The notes: a model not told the origin generated them from the letters alone. Counted from the stretch's first letter, positions 7,199 to 16,115 are shown. The stretch: 39,569 nt of DNA from an uncultured Opitutia bacterium (GCA_903820035.1 CAIJFT010000133.1:1-39569), one strand, 5' to 3'. A program made the numbers and translations.

Positions 7199-9056
7199 TT
7201 CCCCGGGAAAACGCGCCGAGGATTTCGCGGCCCAGGTCGCGATCATTGACGCCCAGCAGCGCATCCGGTTCGCCACCCTGAAGTAGCCGGCGCTCACCCT
7301 TCTCGACATCCGCTTCGATGCGCAGCGGGCCGGAAAGACCAGAGGCGCGGGCCTCGACGATATTACCGTGCATACGTACGGTGGCGCGGGCGGCGGAGAA
7401 TTTCTTCCGCCACGCGGAGAACGCGGTGTCTTCGAGGTTGTCCGTGGCCTGGACCCAAACCACGACCGTACCGCGTCCCGTGGGCTCCGAGGTGGAGTGC
7501 GAAATCGTGAGTCGATGGGCGACCGCCTTTCGGCCGTCGGCGATGTAGTGAATCGGGGCCGGGTCTCCGCTCGTCGTCGTTGCCAGCAGCACTCGCACGC
7601 CGAGTGCACCTGCGCCGAGACGAATAAAGAAAGGTTTTTCGCCGGGGATGACGGTTGGATTTTCGGCTGTGCCGGGCTTCGCGCGCTCATCTCCGAGCCA
7701 GACCTCGGTGTTCGCGGGCAGCGTGAGATGGGTCAGGAAACACGCGAGTTCCCCCGCGTTGTAGCGCGTCTTGGGTCCGAGGGGTTCAAGCGAGAGGACT
7801 TGGAGGACGTCCGGCCCGCGTTGCACGGTGGCGAGGAATGGAGTCAGATGCAGCGCCTTTGCTTGGTTGGCGGCATTGGCGATTTTATTCGTGCCGAACG
7901 GATCACCGCGACCGTCCATAAACAGAGTGAGTTGGGGTACGTCCGGTGAGTTGCCGAGATTGGCGACCAGAGTGCGCTCATCCGTTCCTCGTGAGCTGCC
8001 GGACGAGGCGATACTGACGTGACGGCCGATCCAGTTGACGGCCCGGTGCTCCGGCTCTCGGCCCCAGCGTTGGACGACGGTCCGGGGAATTTGGGTTCTA
8101 ATCGGCTCGGTCCATTCCGCCGGCGGTGGCATCGTTACGAGGTCGCGCAGCACGGTCTGGTTGTCGTGTGCGCCGCCGAGCCAGCCGGCGCCTTCTAACT
8201 CTGGTCGCGCCCGCAACCAGCCCGCGGTCCAGGTATGCGCCTCGAGATAGCCGCGGCCGTACAGGTAATCGTAGCTCCGGGCGTTGGCGCCACTGAGGCG
8301 GTCGCCCGGGGCCCACCAATTGGCCGCGATGTCGGCCCAGAGGTAGTGCATGGCGGTGGCGGCCTGCGCCCGGACTTCGGGCCGGCCGGCAAATCTTGCG
8401 AGCAACGCGAGAGAATCGAGGTCGACGCCATAGTAGGTGACCGCACCGTACTCGCCGATGCCGTGGCGCGCGGTGAATTCAAGCCAGCTTTGCCAGCGCG
8501 CGTAACCGTCGGATGCCACGTCCGGTTGCCCGAGCGCCTCACCGGTGGCGATCAGGCCCCATGCCTTCATCACAAAGATATTCGTGTACTCGACCTTCAC
8601 CTCGTGGCCCCGGAGCCCGGCGACGGCGTCGGTCAGCAGCGCCTCGAGCGTGGTGCGGGCGCTTGGCGTCAGCGTATCGGAGAATCGAAGACGCAAGAGT
8701 GCGGCCAACTGCACGGCGAATTCCACGCCGTTGCGGTCGAGTACAGACGGGTGGTCGCTGCGCCATTTGAAATTACCCCGGTTCAGGCTGCCGGGATCGA
8801 GATCCTGCATGGCGCGGGCGCGGGCGATCGCGGTTTCGACACGTTCGGGGTGCCAGCGCAGGCCCGAGGCCTCGAGGGCGAAGCGGAGTGTGCCGCGGAT
8901 GCCGAGGACTTGTTTGGCGTCAGCGATCGCAGGCCACTGGCGCTCGAGTTCGGCCGCGGCGCGGGCCGGGTCGCCGGTCCAAATGGGCGGCGCCGACCGC
9001 GCAGGACTCCCTAGGATGGACAGCAACGTAATGAAACCGATGAACGTACAGCGCAT
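7188..9056 (-). CDS. Secreted (alpha/alpha)-toroid-like protein, possible polysaccharide lyase or hydrolase
   Basis: A 622-residue protein with a clear Sec signal (MRCTFIGFITLLSILG followed by SPARSA) from ATG 9056. An upstream TTG-type extension to 9206 has no signal character. The N-terminal half is alpha-helical with repeated conserved aromatic/polar segments (EYTNIFVMKAWGLIATGE, GEYGAVTYYGVDLDSLALL, DRLSGANARSYDYLYGRG). I associate this pattern with uncharacterised toroid-fold proteins related in architecture to polysaccharide lyases. The C-terminal half looks beta-rich (about residues 330-600), as in lyase beta-sandwich domains. I cannot name a catalytic residue or substrate. Its place next to peptidoglycan-salvage genes suggests an amino-sugar glycan or cell-wall polymer, but this is inference. 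Termination is near the 7183-7198 palindrome. Confidence 0.6.
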   Translation of the reverse strand: MRCTFIGFITLLSILGSPARSAPPIWTGDPARAAAELERQWPAIADAKQVLGIRGTLRFALEASGLRWHPERVETAIARARAMQDLDPGSLNRGNFKWRSDHPSVLDRNGVEFAVQLAALLRLRFSDTLTPSARTTLEALLTDAVAGLRGHEVKVEYTNIFVMKAWGLIATGEALGQPDVASDGYARWQSWLEFTARHGIGEYGAVTYYGVDLDSLALLARFAGRPEVRAQAATAMHYLWADIAANWWAPGDRLSGANARSYDYLYGRGYLEAHTWTAGWLRARPELEGAGWLGGAHDNQTVLRDLVTMPPPAEWTEPIRTQIPRTVVQRWGREPEHRAVNWIGRHVSIASSGSSRGTDERTLVANLGNSPDVPQLTLFMDGRGDPFGTNKIANAANQAKALHLTPFLATVQRGPDVLQVLSLEPLGPKTRYNAGELACFLTHLTLPANTEVWLGDERAKPGTAENPTVIPGEKPFFIRLGAGALGVRVLLATTTSGDPAPIHYIADGRKAVAHRLTISHSTSEPTGRGTVVVWVQATDNLEDTAFSAWRKKFSAARATVRMHGNIVEARASGLSGPLRIEADVEKGERRLLQGGEPDALLGVNDRDLGREILGAFSRGTGP

Positions 9057-9253
9057 GGTCGTGGTTGGAGTCTCCCGCGGACCCACTCCGTGCGCAAGGG
9101 CCCGTGACGGATCCTGACAATCCCATAAAAAATATTTTGGCGCCGCGTTTGAGCCGGAAGGGAAAACGTCGGTGCGGCGGAGGAGCACGTTGGCGCTACG
9201 TTCCAACGCGGTTACGACTTAAGTTGAAACGGCTGAACAGGCGTTTGCCGGGA

Positions 9254-10540
9254 CTAATTGGCCGGAAGTTTCTTGCCGAATGCAGGATCGATCTTGAGGC
9301 GGCCGATGACGATAAAGGACGGAATTGTGCAGGCCAGCACCCAGGAGAAGAACTTCACGTAGCCGATGTGATCTTCAATCCAGCCGGCGGCCATACCTGG
9401 CAGCATCATCCCGAGGGCCATGAACCCGGTGCAGATAGCGTAGTGCGCGGTTTTGTGCGGACCATCGGCCACCATCATCATGTAGAGCATGTAGGCGGTG
9501 AAGCCGAAGCCGTAACCGAATTGTTCCACCGCCAGCGCCGAGCCGATGACCCAGAGGTTGCCTGGCTGGAAGATGGCGAGGAGAAGAAACGCTACAATCG
9601 GCGCGTGCATCGCGAAGATCATCGGCCAAACCAGCCGCCGCAGGCCATGGCGTGAAATGACCAAGCCGCCGGTGAGCCCGCCAATCGTGAGCGCGGCAAC
9701 GCCGACCGTGCCGTAAACGATACCCACCTGTTGGGTTGTGAGTCCGAGGCCGCCGGCCTCGCGCTTGTCGAGGAGGAAGGGGGAAAGCAGTTTCAGGGCC
9801 TGCGACTCGGCGAGCCGGTAGAGCAGGAGCATGGCGAGGACGGTGAAGATGTCGGGCTTGCGCAGAAAAGCAGCGAACACCGCAAAAAACTCGCGGGTGA
9901 GCTCCTGACCACCGGCCGTCGGTCGGTCTGACTCCGGCTTCGGCAACGCGAAGAAGTGATATGCGGCTACGGCGATAAACACCACGGCGAGAAGCCCGAA
10001 CACCAGCGACCATGCTTGGACAATGCTGCCGGTGGTCTCCTGCCAGCGCCCGGCAAGGTAAACCAGTCCGCCCTGGGCCGATAGACTGGCCAGGCGGTAG
10101 AACGTGCTACGGACGCCGACAAAGGCCGCCTGCTCGCCGTGTTTCATGGCGAGCAGATAAAAGCCGTCGGCTGCGATGTCGTGCGTGGCGGAGCTGAAGG
10201 CCATGAGCCAGAACACCGCGAGCGAGAGTTTGAAAACTCCCGGTCCCGGCAGCGTAAATGCCACGAGCGCGAACGCCAAGCCGATCACAAATTGTAACGT
10301 TACGATCCAGAGCCGCTTGGTGCTAAACAGATCGACCAGCGGCGACCAAAGCGGCTTGATGACCCAGGGCAGGTAGAGCCAGCTCGTGTAGAGCGCGATG
10401 TCGGTGTTGGAGATGCCAAGGTTTTTGTAGAGTACCGTCGAGAGCGTCATCACGACGACGTACGGGATGCCCTGGGCGAAATACAGCGAGGGGATCCACG
10501 CCCAGGGACTGCGGGTGCCGGCGCCGGGCGGGGGATTCAT
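9254..10540 (-). CDS. ampG: AmpG-like muropeptide MFS permease
   Basis: Predicted 12-TM major facilitator permease of 428 residues, the length of compact AmpG homologues. AmpG imports anhydromuropeptides or related disaccharide-peptides across the inner membrane. Family-like features are the N-terminal IPSLYFAQGIPYVVVMTLSTVL helix, the loop YLPWVIKPLWSPLVDLFSTKRLW (AmpG has FLWSPLMDR at this place), and ATHDIAADGFYL in helix 4-5 (AmpG: ASQDIVFDA) followed by a conserved Tyr-Arg-Leu segment (FYRLASLSAQGG). The ATG at 10540 lies one base after the nagZ stop, so the two are almost certainly translationally coupled. That coupling to NagZ is strong context for a muropeptide role rather than a generic sugar transporter. 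MurNAc or GlcNAc-MurNAc as substrate remains possible. Confidence 0.85.
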   Translation of the reverse strand: MNPPPGAGTRSPWAWIPSLYFAQGIPYVVVMTLSTVLYKNLGISNTDIALYTSWLYLPWVIKPLWSPLVDLFSTKRLWIVTLQFVIGLAFALVAFTLPGPGVFKLSLAVFWLMAFSSATHDIAADGFYLLAMKHGEQAAFVGVRSTFYRLASLSAQGGLVYLAGRWQETTGSIVQAWSLVFGLLAVVFIAVAAYHFFALPKPESDRPTAGGQELTREFFAVFAAFLRKPDIFTVLAMLLLYRLAESQALKLLSPFLLDKREAGGLGLTTQQVGIVYGTVGVAALTIGGLTGGLVISRHGLRRLVWPMIFAMHAPIVAFLLLAIFQPGNLWVIGSALAVEQFGYGFGFTAYMLYMMMVADGPHKTAHYAICTGFMALGMMLPGMAAGWIEDHIGYVKFFSWVLACTIPSFIVIGRLKIDPAFGKKLPAN

Positions 10541-10541
10541 A

Positions 10542-11600
10542 TTACGGAATCAGACCAGCTTGGCGTTTCAGGGCGAGCACGCGCCGGCAGGACTGATCGA
10601 TGCGTTCCTCCGAGATACGGCCCGACTCCACGGCGCGCACGAGAATGTCGCTCGCCTTCCGCGCGATGCCCGGATCGTAGCTGAGGTTGTTGCCAAAGCA
10701 GAGCACATCGAGGCCCGCCTCGATCGCGGCGGGTACGGATTTTTCCAGGCCGTAGCAGCTCGAGATCGCCTTCATCTCCATGTCGTCGCTGGAGATCACG
10801 CCGTCGAAGCCGAGCCGCTCCCGCAGGATGCCGGTGATCACGGCCCGCGAAAGTGTCGCGGGATGCGCCGGGTCGAGCTTTGCGTTGAAGACGTGCGCCG
10901 TCATGATCGCGTCGCAGTTGCCGGCGGCGATCAGGCGCTGAAAGGGAATCAGCTCCCGCTCGCTCCACGTCGACGTCACGTCGACGAGGCCAAGGTGAGT
11001 GTCGCCGGTGGCTGAGCCGTGTCCGGGAAAATGTTTCGCGCAGGTCAGAATGCGGTGGGCCCGGTGGGCGCGGACGAATTCCGCCGCGTGCCGCGCGACG
11101 GCTTCGGGGTCGGCGGAGAAGGACCGGCCTTTGCCCTTTATGATCGGATTGTCGGGGTGGGCGTCAAGGTCGACGACCGGCGCCAGATTGAGGTTGATCC
11201 CAAGTCCGGCGAGGGTCTGGGCGGTGGCGGCGGCGTGACGATAGGTGGCCGCGGGATCGTTGAGCCGGCCGAGTTCCTCGTGGGAAATGCTCTCGGGAAA
11301 GCCATAGACCGGTTTGAGCCGGTTCACCCGCCCACCCTCCTGATCGATCGATACGAGCAGCGGCACCGTCGCCTGTTGCTGTAGAAACGAAATCAAAGTC
11401 CTGACCTGCGCCGGCGACTCGATGTTGCGCCGATGGGTCGTCGCATCCGCCATCTCTTGGTCGAAGAGGATGACGCCCCCGAGATGCAGGTCGCGGAGGT
11501 CACGGGCGATCCGTGCGGATTCGGCGGGCGTACACCCGCGGAATCCAACATTGAGTAGCTGACCGATCTTTTCGCGCAGGGTTGAAGGCGCGGCGGGCAT
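10542..11600 (-). CDS. nagZ: Beta-N-acetylglucosaminidase NagZ (GH3)
   Basis: NagZ removes GlcNAc from GlcNAc-(anhydro)MurNAc muropeptides in the cytoplasm. The 352-residue single-domain GH3 protein has no signal peptide, as in Gram-negative NagZ. Visible motifs are VSIDQEGGRVNRL at about 83-95, the NagZ-specific KHFPGHGSATGDTH at 189-202 with the Asp200/His202 acid-base pair, and ISSDDMEMKAIS with the nucleophile Asp272. The start ATG (11598-11600) shares its A with the TGA stop of the upstream TonB-dependent receptor (TGATG), and the stop is one base before the ampG-like start. NagZ is therefore locked in translation order between an outer-membrane receptor and an inner-membrane permease. 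Confidence 0.94.
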   Translation of the reverse strand: MPAAPSTLREKIGQLLNVGFRGCTPAESARIARDLRDLHLGGVILFDQEMADATTHRRNIESPAQVRTLISFLQQQATVPLLVSIDQEGGRVNRLKPVYGFPESISHEELGRLNDPAATYRHAAATAQTLAGLGINLNLAPVVDLDAHPDNPIIKGKGRSFSADPEAVARHAAEFVRAHRAHRILTCAKHFPGHGSATGDTHLGLVDVTSTWSERELIPFQRLIAAGNCDAIMTAHVFNAKLDPAHPATLSRAVITGILRERLGFDGVISSDDMEMKAISSCYGLEKSVPAAIEAGLDVLCFGNNLSYDPGIARKASDILVRAVESGRISEERIDQSCRRVLALKRQAGLIP

Positions 11601-14600
11601 CAGAATTCAAATGAGTTGGTGATCGTCCACTTGTTTGGCTGCGGTATCCGGGCGCTGGCGACGGATCCGTTGGGTTGCGACGTGACGGCGATCAGATCTT
11701 TGCCCCCGAAGATATCGCGGACGTTGAGCTGGATTCGCCAGGTAATCCGGTCGTTCATCATTTTGCGCCCGTAGCGCAGCCAGCCGTCATAGTTGATTTC
11801 GTCGCTGCCGTAGTACGGCTTGGTGACATCGTACACCCAGGAGCCGGCGTCGTTCTTCTTCACCGGGAAACCGGTGGCGACGCGGTCTTGCCACCGCACC
11901 GCACCGCCGATGCTCCAGCCCTTGAGGCGGTCCGAGCGGAAATCATAATGGGTGACGGCGTTGAAGCGCCAGCGGCGCAGTTCCTGCACGGGCGAGCCGT
12001 CGGCGGCGAGGGCGTTCAAGTAGGGCACGTACATATTGATGATCGCCAGATTGCCGAGTTGGGAGGTGCCGAAGGCGCCGAAGTAGGTGATGTCCTCCAA
12101 GCCCTCCATTTCACGGATATTGGTCGCGAGCTTGCCGTTGCCGTCGGTCCACAGCGGTAGGTTGCGCTTGATAAATTCAGCGAAGTCCGCGCCGACGTTG
12201 GACTTCTTTGCTTCTTGGCGGGCCGCGTTGAAGGTGATGCGCCAGTTGCGCGTCGGGTTGTAGGTACCCTCGAACTCCCATCCTTCTGAAACGGTGTCGG
12301 CGATGTTGCCGACGTTTGGTGGACGGGTTGCGCTCCAGGTGCCGCCGTTGGCGGCTTGGGCGAAGTTCCAACTGCTGGCGAGCAGCGGATCGACCGGGCG
12401 CAGCCATTCTTCGCGGGTGCGTTGGGTGAACCACGCATTGCGGAAGGTGGTTTCGGCGGCGGTGAGGGCCGGGTTGAGGACGGCGGCCTGGGCGGGATTG
12501 GTCAGGCTCGCCCGCAGCGGGAGGTAGCGCGGATCATTCGGGCTGAAGCCGAACCACTTGTTGATGACGACTTCGTTGACGTTGGCCTGGCGCATGCCGT
12601 TCATGGCCCGGGTGACGTCATTGCCGGGCCAAAAAGTGTTGTAGAACGTCGCGTTGTCGTTCGCCTGCGTCGTGCGGTAGCGGTTCACGCGCAGAGTGAA
12701 TTTCTGGTCGAGGGCGGAGATCGTGAAACCGAGATCCTTGGTTTTGCCGGCGGGCGGGCTGAACGGCCGGCCGTAGACGTCGGCGATGGTGGACGACGGG
12801 CGGAAGTTCTTCGCTTGATTATACGAGAAGCTGAGATCGGTGCCGCGCGGGAGCAGGCGCTTCGCCCAATCCGGGGCGTGCAACACTCCGCTCCAGCTGA
12901 TGGTCGAGTCCTTGGCGTAAATGGTCGGGGTCGAGGGGAGCGTCCAGACGGGGTTGTAAGGATCGGTTTCGCCCGTGACCGAGGCCAGCCGTGCCGGGCC
13001 GGCGTCGCGGAGATCGAATTCGTCTTCGCGCCAACCGACCAGGCCGACGAGTTTATCGGAGAGGAGATAGCCCTGCCACACTGCGGACTTGCTCTTGGTG
13101 CGGTTGGAGTTTTTCGAGGCGCCCGAGTATAGCTTGCTGATGTCGCGTTCGCTCGCGGAGATGGTTGTGACGGGCACGCGGACCATTTGGTTGATGCGGG
13201 CGTCGAAGACGAGGGCGGTACCGGTTGCCTGCGGCGTATGGACAGCCGTGATACCCTGGATGTTGGCCCCGGCCGGTGAGCTCAGGTTCGCGAGGGAGGG
13301 CCCGAGGTAATGAATCGCGGCGTAGGCGGGATAGGTCGTGGCGGTCGGGTTGTTGGCGTAGGCGTTCAGGTCGAGTCCGTACGAGTAGCCGTTGATGCTG
13401 CGGTAGAAATTGTCGTTGCCCTGATCGGTGTAGGTGCCGGTGAAGACGTGCTTGCCGAGGTGGCGCAGCCAGCCCGCGTGGTTTTTCAGATCGAGGGTGG
13501 CGTAGGCGGTGGCCCGCTTGGCGTCCCGCTTGGTATCCACATAATTGTTGCCGATAGAGTCCGAGGCAACGTACGGGCGGCCGAAGTTGGGATTCGGCGC
13601 ACCGTCGACGAGCTTGCTGTTGACGTCGACGAAGATCGTGTAGGCGTCGTAGCCGAACATGCCGAAGTTGTCGCGGTTGTGGGTCTCCTGGTTGTAGGCC
13701 AATTCGAACCCGACGAGATCGCGGAAAAACGTCTGGCGGAAAGTTGCGCTCAAGGCGCGGAAGTCCGAGCGCTCTTGTTTATTGGGTCCGTCGAGAAGCG
13801 TGTTGTAGAAGTCGAAGACAGAGGGGTCGCGGAGTTCCTGATAGCGCCAGAGTCCGGTGTAGGATTGTCCGGCGGGGGCGAACTGTTGGTTCAGAAAGAA
13901 GCTCGGGCTGTTGCCTTGGGCGGTGTAGGCGCCAATGGCATACCATTGGGTGTAAGGTACGCCGCCGCGGCTGATCATGAATGGCGGGACGCCGTTGCCG
14001 CCTTGGACCGACGAAGCGGGGTCGGTGAAAACCGCGCCGACTTGGCCGAACCAGCGGCCGGTGGAGCCGAGATGGGCGAAGAGAAACGGGTTGCTTGTGA
14101 CCGCCGTGGGGTTGGTCGGATCAACGGAAATCTTGTTGAGCACGTTGTACCAGGCGGAAAGTCCGTCCTGCGGCGGCGTGGGACGCGGGCGGTTCGACTT
14201 GGTTTTGCCGTTTTCGAAACTGACTTGAAACTGGGTAAGGCCGTCTGTGATGAGCCGAGGTTCCCACTTGAGCGTGGTAAAGAGGCGCTGGTCATCCTCG
14301 AACGCCGGCTTTTGTTGGTATTTGTCCGCTTTGTTCAGAGCGACCACGCGGAGCGCCAACCGGCCTTTGGCGATCGCCTGGTTGACATCAACCATTTCGC
14401 GGTGGGAGTCGAACCGGCCGAAGGCTTGCTGATACGAGTAGGTATTCTTGGTTAGGTTTGCCGCCTTCAGTTGGTTGTTGATGATGCCGGCGGGGCTGCC
14501 GAGGCCGAAGAGGATGGCGTTCGCCCCGCGCGAGATGTCGACGCGCTCGGTGTTGTACGAATCCATCGGGATGTTCGTCAGAAAAAAATCCCTGGTAAGG

Positions 14601-15040
14601 TCCGCGCCGGCGAGGCCGCGTACCCGGGTGGAATTTTGCGGACTCTGGAGCGTAGACTCCGCGCTGGAGAATTTATTGCCCGTGTCGACGCCCGAGAAGT
14701 TGCCCTCGAAGCCGCCCGCCTCGGTGTTGGTGGTGTAGATGAGGATGTCACGCACGTTGGTCGATGCGGTGTCCGCCATGAACTGCGAGGTTACGACCGA
14801 GATGGCGGCGCCGACATCACGCAGGTCGGTCCGGAGGCGGGTGCCGGCGAGGGTCGAGGTGGCGGCGTATCCACGATCTTCTGACTCTTCGACCACAAAC
14901 GGAGTGAGCTTGACCGGTTCGTCGGCTGCGCGGTCGGGCAGGCCGGTGGATCGGCTAGGTGCGATTTGAGCGGTGACCGACGTTGCCAGCAGGGCGAGAA
15001 TGAGCAGCGAAACTTTGCGGAGCGAACAGGGGATTTGCAT
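11600..15040 (-). CDS. TonB-dependent outer-membrane receptor
   Basis: A 1146-residue TonB-dependent receptor starting at ATG 15040 with a Sec signal (MQIPCSLRKVSLLILALLA, cut near SVTA-Q). A frame extension to 15217 lacks signal features. The plug begins with KLTPFVVEES and STLAGTRLRTDLRD, then ISVVTSQFMADT, the RGLAGADLTRDFFLTN segment and the ERVDISRGANAILFGLGSPAGIIN plug motif. A long beta-barrel follows and the chain ends in NSFEF, with the terminal Phe expected for BAM-dependent insertion. The style matches the large receptor families of Opitutaceae. No SusD partner is visible. The ligand is not shown by the sequence, but overlap with nagZ and near-contact with ampG suggest peptidoglycan fragments or amino sugars. 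Confidence 0.93.
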   Translation of the reverse strand: MQIPCSLRKVSLLILALLATSVTAQIAPSRSTGLPDRAADEPVKLTPFVVEESEDRGYAATSTLAGTRLRTDLRDVGAAISVVTSQFMADTASTNVRDILIYTTNTEAGGFEGNFSGVDTGNKFSSAESTLQSPQNSTRVRGLAGADLTRDFFLTNIPMDSYNTERVDISRGANAILFGLGSPAGIINNQLKAANLTKNTYSYQQAFGRFDSHREMVDVNQAIAKGRLALRVVALNKADKYQQKPAFEDDQRLFTTLKWEPRLITDGLTQFQVSFENGKTKSNRPRPTPPQDGLSAWYNVLNKISVDPTNPTAVTSNPFLFAHLGSTGRWFGQVGAVFTDPASSVQGGNGVPPFMISRGGVPYTQWYAIGAYTAQGNSPSFFLNQQFAPAGQSYTGLWRYQELRDPSVFDFYNTLLDGPNKQERSDFRALSATFRQTFFRDLVGFELAYNQETHNRDNFGMFGYDAYTIFVDVNSKLVDGAPNPNFGRPYVASDSIGNNYVDTKRDAKRATAYATLDLKNHAGWLRHLGKHVFTGTYTDQGNDNFYRSINGYSYGLDLNAYANNPTATTYPAYAAIHYLGPSLANLSSPAGANIQGITAVHTPQATGTALVFDARINQMVRVPVTTISASERDISKLYSGASKNSNRTKSKSAVWQGYLLSDKLVGLVGWREDEFDLRDAGPARLASVTGETDPYNPVWTLPSTPTIYAKDSTISWSGVLHAPDWAKRLLPRGTDLSFSYNQAKNFRPSSTIADVYGRPFSPPAGKTKDLGFTISALDQKFTLRVNRYRTTQANDNATFYNTFWPGNDVTRAMNGMRQANVNEVVINKWFGFSPNDPRYLPLRASLTNPAQAAVLNPALTAAETTFRNAWFTQRTREEWLRPVDPLLASSWNFAQAANGGTWSATRPPNVGNIADTVSEGWEFEGTYNPTRNWRITFNAARQEAKKSNVGADFAEFIKRNLPLWTDGNGKLATNIREMEGLEDITYFGAFGTSQLGNLAIINMYVPYLNALAADGSPVQELRRWRFNAVTHYDFRSDRLKGWSIGGAVRWQDRVATGFPVKKNDAGSWVYDVTKPYYGSDEINYDGWLRYGRKMMNDRITWRIQLNVRDIFGGKDLIAVTSQPNGSVASARIPQPNKWTITNSFEF

Positions 15041-15158
15041 GGTAATACGGCGGTGGCTCGGTCCCCTGCTTGAGTGACCGTGGTCAGAATTTGCTAAGTG
15101 TGGCCGGCGGGTTTGGGTTTCGCTGCGATGAGGAACTCCAGCCACGGCTTGGGTGCGC

Positions 15159-15944
15159 TCAGGTGTGGCGCTGCCAGTCGAACTTGTGGCGATCGATCCA
15201 CCGGTAGTGGTCGGCATAGTGCAGACCGGCGGCGGAATTTTCGTCGAGGATCACGGTGGCGCGCGGATGCAGTTGCAGTGCGGATCCGGGGCAAATGGCA
15301 GCGAGCGGGCCTTCGACCATGTGTTCGACCGCGCGCACCTTGGCCGGACCGAAGGCGAGGAGCAGGCAACGGCGTGCCTCCAGGATGGTGCCGACGCCCA
15401 TCGTGATCGCGTGTTTGGGCATGGCGTCGAGTGAGCCGAAGACCTCGCTGTTATCTTTCAAGGTTTGTTCCGACAAGATCTTGATCCAGGTGCGGGAGCG
15501 AAGTGACCCGGTGGGTTCATTGAAACCGATATGGCCGTTGCGGCCGAGCCCGAGCAATTGGATGTCGATGCCACCGGCATCTGCGATTCGGGTCTCGTAC
15601 GATCGACATTCCGCATGGAGATCGGGGGCGATCCCATTGGGTACGTGGGTGCGGGAGAGGTCGATGTTGACGTGCTGGAAAAGGCTTTCCTGCATGAAAA
15701 GCCGGTACGACTGCGTGTGCGTCGGCGCCAACCCCACATATTCGTCGAGGTTGAAGGTCGTGATCCGGCTGAAATCGAGGCCCTCGTTCCGATGCATCCG
15801 AATCAGTTCTTGGTAGAGCCGGAGCGGGGTGCGGCCGGTCGCGAGTCCGAGGACGGCGTTCGGCTTTTCGCGGATGACGTTGGCGATTATCTTGGCGCCG
15901 AGAATGCAACCGATCTCGGCCGTATCACGAATGAGAACTTCCAT
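15159..15944 (-). CDS. nagB: Glucosamine-6-phosphate deaminase NagB
   Basis: NagB converts glucosamine-6-phosphate to fructose-6-phosphate and ammonia, sending amino sugars into glycolysis. The 261-residue length is standard. Motifs are LGLATGRTPLRLY (about 33-45), FNLDEYVGL with the catalytic Asp/Glu pair near 64-72, and LGLGRNGHIGFNEP near 131-144 with the catalytic Asn-His. TMGVGTIL follows near 181-188. It lies 118 bases upstream of the TonB-dependent receptor gene on the same strand and probably belongs to the same functional group, possibly the same transcript. No nagA is visible in the window. Confidence 0.96.
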   Translation of the reverse strand: MEVLIRDTAEIGCILGAKIIANVIREKPNAVLGLATGRTPLRLYQELIRMHRNEGLDFSRITTFNLDEYVGLAPTHTQSYRLFMQESLFQHVNIDLSRTHVPNGIAPDLHAECRSYETRIADAGGIDIQLLGLGRNGHIGFNEPTGSLRSRTWIKILSEQTLKDNSEVFGSLDAMPKHAITMGVGTILEARRCLLLAFGPAKVRAVEHMVEGPLAAICPGSALQLHPRATVILDENSAAGLHYADHYRWIDRHKFDWQRHT

Positions 15945-15962
15945 GGGGATAGATCAGGCTGG

Positions 15963-16115
15963 TTATTCGCCCGGGCGTTTCAATTCCCGAGTCGGACACG
16001 CACAGTTCCCGCCGCAGCCGTGACTACGGCGGCTGGCCATCGCGTGCCGAGTCAGCCCTAAAGCCGCCAATGCGACGATGATGAGGGCGGCGATGGTTTG
16101 GAATGCGGGAGACAA
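15963..16115 (-). CDS. FeoB-associated Cys-rich membrane protein (small)
   Basis: A 50-residue protein short enough to be missed by ordinary ORF cut-offs. It reads an N-terminal transmembrane helix (FQTIAALIIVALAALGL at about 6-22), a short basic stretch with SRRSH, and a Cys cluster CGGNCAC at residues 34-40. It ends at TAA 15963-15965. This one-helix plus Cys-rich tail layout, directly 3' of feoB, is that of the FeoB-associated Cys-rich membrane protein family, thought to assist ferrous iron transport. The only usable start in the frame is TTG at 16115; the same frame is closed upstream by the feoB stop 42 bases away. There is no good Shine-Dalgarno, so translation may depend on coupling to feoB. 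Confidence 0.72.
   Translation of the reverse strand: MSPAFQTIAALIIVALAALGLTRHAMASRRSHGCGGNCACPTRELKRPGE

Noticed and set aside
12356-14455. Long plus-strand frames (258 and 381 codons) opposite the TonB-dependent receptor
   Set aside because: They are Val/Gly/Arg/Glu-rich shadow frames with no family motif, fully inside a receptor gene with a complete signal-to-terminal-Phe structure.
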